Shown piece by piece: positions 58,629 through 64,000 of a stretch of 64,000 bases of DNA. The stretch spans positions 5,204,252 to 5,268,251 of the forward strand of contig CM019825.1 of assembly GCA_009763385.1 (NCBI GenBank). The letters run 5' to 3'. Made by a program: the position numbers and the translations under genes. The notes below the pieces were generated by a model. That model did no database searches and was not told the DNA's origin. It worked only from the letters and a program-made list of their open reading frames with translations. How positions within the stretch are numbered: the stretch's first letter is position 1; each line of letters begins with the position of its first letter. The stretch comes from Coix lacryma-jobi var. lacryma-jobi (Eukaryota; Streptophyta; Magnoliopsida; Poales; Poaceae).

Positions 58629-61600
58629 GTAAAACGGTTGGAGGACATTTGGTTGGTGGATTCCGGTTGCTCGAGGCACATGACCAGAAACGCCAAGTGG
58701 TTCTCCAGCCTTAGCCCTGTTGCCGAAAAGGAGTACATAACCTTCGGCGACAATAGCAAAGGTAAGGTATTGTCTCGCGGGTCGGTACGAGTTAATGAGC
58801 ACTTTGTGTTGCGCGATGTTGCTCTTGTTTCTAACTTGCATTTTAACCTTCTTTCTGTTTCGCAACTCTTTGACGACGACTATGAGATTCGTTTTAAACC
58901 GAATCTCAGTCGTATTTTGGATCCTCAGGGCAATCTTGTGTGTTTGATTTCGCCCTTTGGAAAAGTCTTTCGTGCGAATTTCTCAGAGTCTTTTGGCACT
59001 TCTCGTTGTCTTGTGGTTGGACCTTCCTCCTCTGATCTTTGGAAGTGGCATAGGAGACTTGGACATTTGAGCTTCGACTTGCTTGCAAGGCTTAGTTCAC
59101 TTGGCCTAATCCGAGGATTGCCCAAGTTGCATATGGAGAAGGATCTTGTTTGCCACTCTTGTAGACACGGGAAGATGGTTGCCTCTCCCCACCATCCAGT
59201 GACTCAGGTCATGACCAAGCGCCCTGGAGAGCTTTTGCACATGGACCTTGTTGGTCCGGCTCGGGAGAGCTCGGTTGGGGGGAAGTGGTATGTGCTTGTT
59301 GTTGTTGATGACTTTTCGAGATATTCGTGGGTCTTCTTTTTAGCTGAGAAGACCGAGACTTTCTCCTTTGCTCGTAATCTGATTTTGCGTCTTCAGAACG
59401 AGTTCCCTTTGAACTGGATGCGAGCAATTCGGAGTGATAATGGTTCCGAATTCAAGAATTCGGATTTTGAGAAGTTTTGTGACCGCTTGGGTTTGGAGCA
59501 TCAGTTTTCTTCCCCCTACACACCACCCCAGAATGGTGTTGTAGAAAGGAAAAATTGGACTCTTGTTGAGATGGCCAGGACGATGCTCAATGAGCATAGG
59601 ACTCCTAGGCGTTATTGGGCCGAAGCTATGAACACTGCGTGCTATATTTCCAATCGCATTTTTCTGAGAGCGTTCTTGAAAAAGACTTCTTATGAGTTGC
59701 GTTTTGGTAGACAGCCCAAGGTGAGTTATTTTAGAGTCTTCGGTTGCCATTGTTTTATATTGAAGAAAGGCAACCTGGACAAATTCGAGTCCCGTTCTTC
59801 TGACGGTGTGTTTTTGGGTTATGGCACTCACACTCGAGCCTATCGTGTACTTAACCTTGACACTAACCGAGTCATGGAGACATCAGATGTCACCTTCGAC
59901 GAGACCATGGTTTGTCCTTCTTCTCGTTTTGAGCGTGCAGGTGATCATGAGGTTGGTGAGCCTCTTTTCGATGATGAGGACGAGGATGCTGAAGATGACC
60001 CAGCACCACCTTCACCTGCAGTGCCGCAAAGAGCGGCTTCTACGACGACTCACGGCCCCGACACCTCTTCTTCCTGGGGGCCGTGGGATCCGCCACCCCG
60101 AGCGGTACCTTTTGTACCCGGGGAGGCACCAGCTGCTGTTGAGGGGGAGGCTACTTCAGCTCGTGAGGCGCCACGACACATCCAGCACCAGCACCCGCCT
60201 CAGCAGATGATCGGCAGCATCGACGAACGGGTTACTCGGTCCAGGTCACAGCACATCTCTCACTTCGCTCATTCTGCTTTTGTTGCTAAATTTGAGCCCC
60301 GAGATGTTGGACGCGCTTTGACGGATCCGGACTGGGTCAATGCCATGCATGAGGAGCTAGAAAATTTTGAGAGAAATCGGGTTTGGGTTCTAGTTCCTCC
60401 TCCTCCTAACTGTAATCCTATTGGGACAAAATGGGTTTTCAAAAACAAACAAGGAGAGGATGGCCACATTGTGAGGAACAAAGCGCGTCTTGTGGCCAAG
60501 GGTTATAGTCAGAAGGAGGGGATAGACTTTGAGGAGACTTTTGCTCTTGTAGCTCGTTTGGAGGCTATTAGGATACTCTTGGCTTTTGCTACATCTAAAG
60601 GTTTTAAACTCTTTCAAATGGATGTCAAGAGTGCCTTCTTAAATGGCTACATAGAAGAGGAAGTATATGTTGAGCAACCCCCCGGTTTTGAAAATCCCAA
60701 GTTTCCAAACCATGTTTTTAAACTCCACAAAGCTTTATATGGTTTGAAACAAGCCCCTAGAGCCTGGTATGATAGGTTGAAAACTTTTTTGCTTGCTAAG
60801 GGTTTTACAATGGGATGTGTAGATAAAACGCTTTTTCTCCTCAAGCAAGGCAAAGACACTCTCTTAGTCCAGATTTACGTGGATGATATCATTTTCGGTG
60901 GTTCTTCTCACGCTTTGGTTGCCAAGTTTGTAGATACTATGAGCAGGGAGTTCGAGATGAGCATGATGGGCGAGCTGACATTCTTTCTTGGGTTGCAAAT
61001 TAAGCAATCCCGAGAGGGGACGTTTGTGCACCAGGGCAAGTACACCAAGGACTTGCTGAAGCGGTTCGATATGGGTGAGGCCAAGCCTCTTCCAACACCC
61101 ATGTCGACGATGACTGCCCTGGATGCGGATGTGGATGGAGAAGCAGTGGACCAGAAGGAGTACCGCAGCATGATCAGGTCGCTCCTCTACCTGACGGCGA
61201 CACGCCCGGACATCCAGTTCGCGGTGTGTCTGTGTGCGTGCTTTCAAGCGTCGCCACGCACCTCTCACCGTCAGGCGGTGAAGCGGATTTTCAGGTACCT
61301 TCGTTTCACGCCTGAGTTCGGGATTTGGTATTCTGCTTCCTCCACCCTCTCCCTTTGCGGTTATTCGGATGCCGATTTTGCTGGTTGCCGTATTGAGCGC
61401 AAGTCCACTTCTGGGACTTGCCAGTTTATAGGTTCTTCTCTTGTTTCGTGGTCTTCTCGCAAGTAGTCTAGTGTCGCCCAGTCTACTACGGAGGCTGAGT
61501 ATGTTGCTGCGGCTAGCTGCTGTTCCCAGTTGCTCTGGATGATGGCCACTTTGCGTGATTTTGGTCTGAACTTTTCTCGCGTGCCTTTGCTTTGTGACAG

Positions 61601-61820
61601 CACGAGTGCCATTAGCGTTGCTAAGAACCCCGTGCTTCACTCGAAGACCAAACACATTGATGTGCGCTTTCATTTTCTGCGAGACCACCAGGAGAAGGGT
61701 GATATCGACCTTCGCCATGTCGATACTCATCATCAACTGGCTGATATTTTCACCAAGCCTTTAGACGAATCAACCTTTAATCGGTTGAGGGGTGAGCTTG
61801 GTGTATGTTTCCCCTTTTAG
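58629..61820 (+). pseudogene. Right copia pol with amber codon in RNase H
   Basis: Open from 58629 to TAG at 61464-61466, then continuing in the same frame to the normal stop at 61818-61820. Domains: aspartic protease (LVDSGCSRHMT, about 58655), GAG pre-integrase (HRRLGHLSF and CHSCRHGK), integrase with Asp 59244, Asp 59436 and Glu 59544, a Pro/Ser-rich linker (about 59930-60250), RT with YVDD at 60876-60887, and RNase H (SDADFAGC, TTEAEYVAA, QLADIFTKPLDES). The TAG replaces the Gln expected after SSRK, a C-to-T change in a CAG context. The rest is intact, so damage is light. Order PR-IN-RT-RH defines Ty1/copia; motifs suggest the SIRE group. Confidence 0.9.
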
Positions 61821-63425
61821 ATGGGGGAAACATTTTGGATCTTGTATAATAGACTGATTCTCTTTCTTTTGATCTTCTTCTCTTTTGCATTTTAGCATAC
61901 GCATTTACATTCTGAGCTTCATGTTTATAATCACTAGAATGTAACTATGCTTTATTTAGTATGCTCCGATGCTTATATGGATGCTTGTAGCTTATGCTCT
62001 TCCTGATCACTAGTACATGTTATGAGCTGAGCTATTTTGGAATGGTGAATTTACTTAATGTATATAAAATATGAAAATGTTCACCATTGAGATATGCAAC
62101 TAGCATGTGTAGGATGTGTTGAGTCCATTCATGCTTTTCATATATGCAAGGTTGCTATGTCTCCAGTTATGAGTCATTCACTTGCTTGGTCTGTTCATAT
62201 CATGTTTAAAATTTGAATCAAGTTTTATTGAATTGAAAAGATCGAGATGGGATTGCTTGTCAACACCTCACGGTATCGAGACTGTTTCTCATTGCACTTT
62301 GAGTTAAACCTGAGTCGTGTAGTGTATGACCGAAACCGTTGCTTTAAGCTTCCGATTGCATATGCATAGGCTTCGCACAGTTGAAAAGTTAGGCAAAGAC
62401 AAGCTTTCAACCTCTCGCAATCACATGCTGAAATTAAACTTGTGTAATTTCACCGCTGCAACTCCGATATAAAAATGAAATCACAAGTATATGCTTCATT
62501 CCTATGCATGATGATTGAACTTTGCTAGGGGTAGTTCACCTTGTATACATGTTTAGCACTTGTTTGGATTCCTGTCTATACATGTGTAGTGCTATTTTGA
62601 TGGTGACTATCTTTTTGGCTAAAGACTTCTCACATGCTCATATTTCGTATGTGTGATCAGTTTGAGCCTTCGCTGTTTGAGTGCTTAGTTGAGTCATTGG
62701 AGTTATACTGTTTAGAGCATTCTTGCACTCTTTTGATTATATGCCTGAAGCTGCTAACTTGCATTTCTGACTTCATATGCATGTTGGAAGGAGGAGTTTC
62801 TTGCCTTGATGCCTTTTCTTGATTAGTGCATTTTCAACTAAGGGGGAGAAATTGCAAATCATATACTCCTGGATGTTCATCTAAGGGGAGTTTTCCTAGT
62901 TGCTTGCATTTGTCAAGGGGGAGTTTGCTAGTTGTGTTGAGCCTTTGCCTCTATCTTGAGAAACTAGTAAACACTTTCAGGGCATTCTGTTTTCAATTGG
63001 CTCTCTTTTGATTTGGAGACATTCCAATTGGTTCGGAGCGTGTTTGGCCGAAAGGCATTGGTATCGAGCTTTCTTTGCTAGTTGTGTTGAGCCTCTGTGC
63101 CTCTATCTTGAGGGACTAGCATTTTGCTTCGATTTTCATTCGGCTTCAATTTGTTGAGCTCTTTTCTCTGGAGTTTCCAATTGGTATCTGCTAGCGGTGT
63201 TGAGCCTGTTCTACCTCTTCTTGAGGGCTAGCTTTGCTTTGCTTGGTTGCGTCGAGCCGTTGCCCATGTCTTTGGGGACCAAGTTCTTTCGCTCTTTCCA
63301 CTTGACCTTCTTCGGCTTTGCTATGCTTTTGGGTCATTTGGGTGAGTTTTCTCCTTCTCCTTCCTCCTTCTTCCTTATTCTTTTGTTCATTATGATTTGT
63401 GTGAGTAGTTGACAATGCACTCATC
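61821..63425 (+). other. Right copia spacer between pol and PPT
   Basis: About 1.6 kb with no long ORF. It holds extra polypurine tracts (AAGGGGGAG-like at about 62841, 62873 and 62916) and four degenerate stem-forming repeats at 62927-63283. This is where SIRE-group elements have an env-like ORF or long untranslated region. Confidence 0.6.
62927..63283 (+). repeat. Four degenerate repeats, each closed by a complementary 5-6 bp stem
   Basis: Each unit has a core like GTTGAGCC...TTGAG, 30-32 bases long, flanked by complementary ends: CTAGT/ACTAG (62928-62967), GCTAGT/ACTAGC (63077-63120), GCTAGC/GCTAGC (63190-63232) and CTTGGT/ACCAAG (63242-63283). The stem sequence changes between units but pairing is kept. 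Confidence 0.6.
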
Positions 63426-63435
63426 AAGGGGAGAT
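63426..63435 (+). other. Right copia polypurine tract
   Basis: AAGGGGAGAT precedes TGCGGATACATGG, the likely LTR start. The context (GACAATGCACTCATCAAGGGG) is like that of the left copia PPT. Confidence 0.6.
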
Positions 63436-64000
63436 TGCGGATACATGGGTGTATGCCGGGTCTCTGAGTGATGAGTGATTGTCAACTGGGATGATGCGCA
63501 TGTTCTTTGGCTTGTGTTGTGCAGGTGTCGAGCACGGATACAGTGATCGACGGCGAGGTGAAGGTCAAGTTGAGACGTGTCGTGCCGATGGACCGGGTGC
63601 GGTGAAGGATGGGCGTGCCGTGCGGCGGACGTGCCATGCCGAGGTACCGAGCGGTGAAGGGCGGACGTGAGGCTTGGACTGAGGGACCAGAGGCCCGAGG
63701 ATCAGCTGTGGTGGCTGGCAGCCTGTGACGACGACAAGTGAAGAAGTGCGGTCATGTGTTGCCTGAGTCGTGGACTCAGGGACACGTGTCAGTGGACGGG
63801 GTGCACGGGAGGTGCATCCCATCTACGACTTCGGTTTGGTGGTAGAGCCAGGGAAAAACCATCGGATGGACGGTTTCCAGGTTTGGGCCTCAAAACCTGG
63901 GCGTGGACGGTTTCCGAGTTTGGCCACAAAACTCGGGCTGACGGTTTCCAAGTTTGGCCACAAAACTCGGGTTGAGGACGGTTTCCAGGTTTGGGCCTCA
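63436..64000 (+). repeat. Start of right copia 3' LTR, runs off the window
   Basis: Begins TGCGGATACATGG after the PPT. The other end lies outside the window, so length and boundary are unverified. It is unrelated in sequence to the left copia LTR. It includes the hairpin array at 63877-64000. Confidence 0.55.
63877..64000 (+). repeat. Tandem array of short hairpins in the right copia LTR
   Basis: Units of about 34-37 bases each begin ACGGTTTCC. Stems: CCAGGTTT/AAACCTGG (63877-63900, perfect), CCGAGTTT/AAACTCGG (63914-63936, perfect), CCAAGTTT/AAACTCGG (63948-63970, one mismatch), and a fourth unit from 63985 cut by the window end. Confidence 0.75.

Noticed and set aside
1..64000. Non-TE novel system such as a gene cluster, organelle insertion or bacterial DNA
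   Set aside because: Apart from the mitochondrial gene, every long coding frame with recognisable motifs belongs to copia, chromovirus or TAT elements. No operon, organellar gene set or RNA gene was seen.

Overview
The window is nuclear DNA of a grass, most likely a panicoid such as Saccharum, Sorghum or Miscanthus. That rests on the grass-type MITEs, the GC-rich LTRs and the mix of Del/Tekay chromovirus, TAT and SIRE-like elements; the genus is inference. Only one ordinary cellular gene is visible, an 11-exon nuclear gene at 8995-15872 for a 277-residue Tim44-like / mL45-type mitochondrial protein. Everything else I recognise is LTR retrotransposons and MITEs, most of them broken or nested.

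Left flank (1-8156). A minus-strand SIRE-like Ty1/copia element is present in the unusual order RT-RNase H (4794-5939), complete 2.1 kb LTR (1678-3776), open gag (1-1619, running off the left edge). Its truncated RT abuts the 3' half of an old, diverged gypsy LTR (about 5949-8156).

Gene island (8157-17250). This holds the mitochondrial gene with a TATA box and two telo-box-like repeats. A MITE lies in its promoter, three in intron 4 and one in intron 7. A further MITE at 17119-17250 is cut by the next element.

Nested block (17251-57118). A TAT-lineage Ty3/gypsy element lies on the minus strand: 3' LTR at 17251-18496 and integrase C-terminus at 56430-57118. Between them, on the opposite strand, is a six-exon additional ORF of about 1,330 residues that starts with a 'putative gypsy type transposon' (Transposase_28-like) domain. 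Exon 1 of this ORF was hit by a chromovirus (G1, plus strand, target-site duplication AGATC at 20414-20418 and 52268-52272). G1 now has three LTRs (20419-23974, 28985-32249 partial, 48713-52267) and two copies of the 3' half of pol. A second, younger chromovirus (G2, minus strand, 4.3 kb LTRs at 32250-36571 and 42257-46571) sits in G1's middle LTR. A deletion then joined the end of G2 to G1 pol.

Right flank (57119-64000). A plus-strand copia element has lost its 5' LTR and gag N-terminus exactly where the TAT integrase is cut. The rest of gag, pol with one amber codon, a 1.6 kb spacer with stem-forming repeats, and the start of the 3' LTR remain.

Inferred order: MITE, then TAT element, then G1, then G1 tandem duplication, then G2, then deletion. 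I found no tRNA, rRNA, CRISPR array or prokaryotic system. The more unusual signals are the intron-like insertion in G1 gag, a hairpin shared by both chromoviruses before the PPT, covarying stems in the right copia element, and the spliced antisense gene split by G1.
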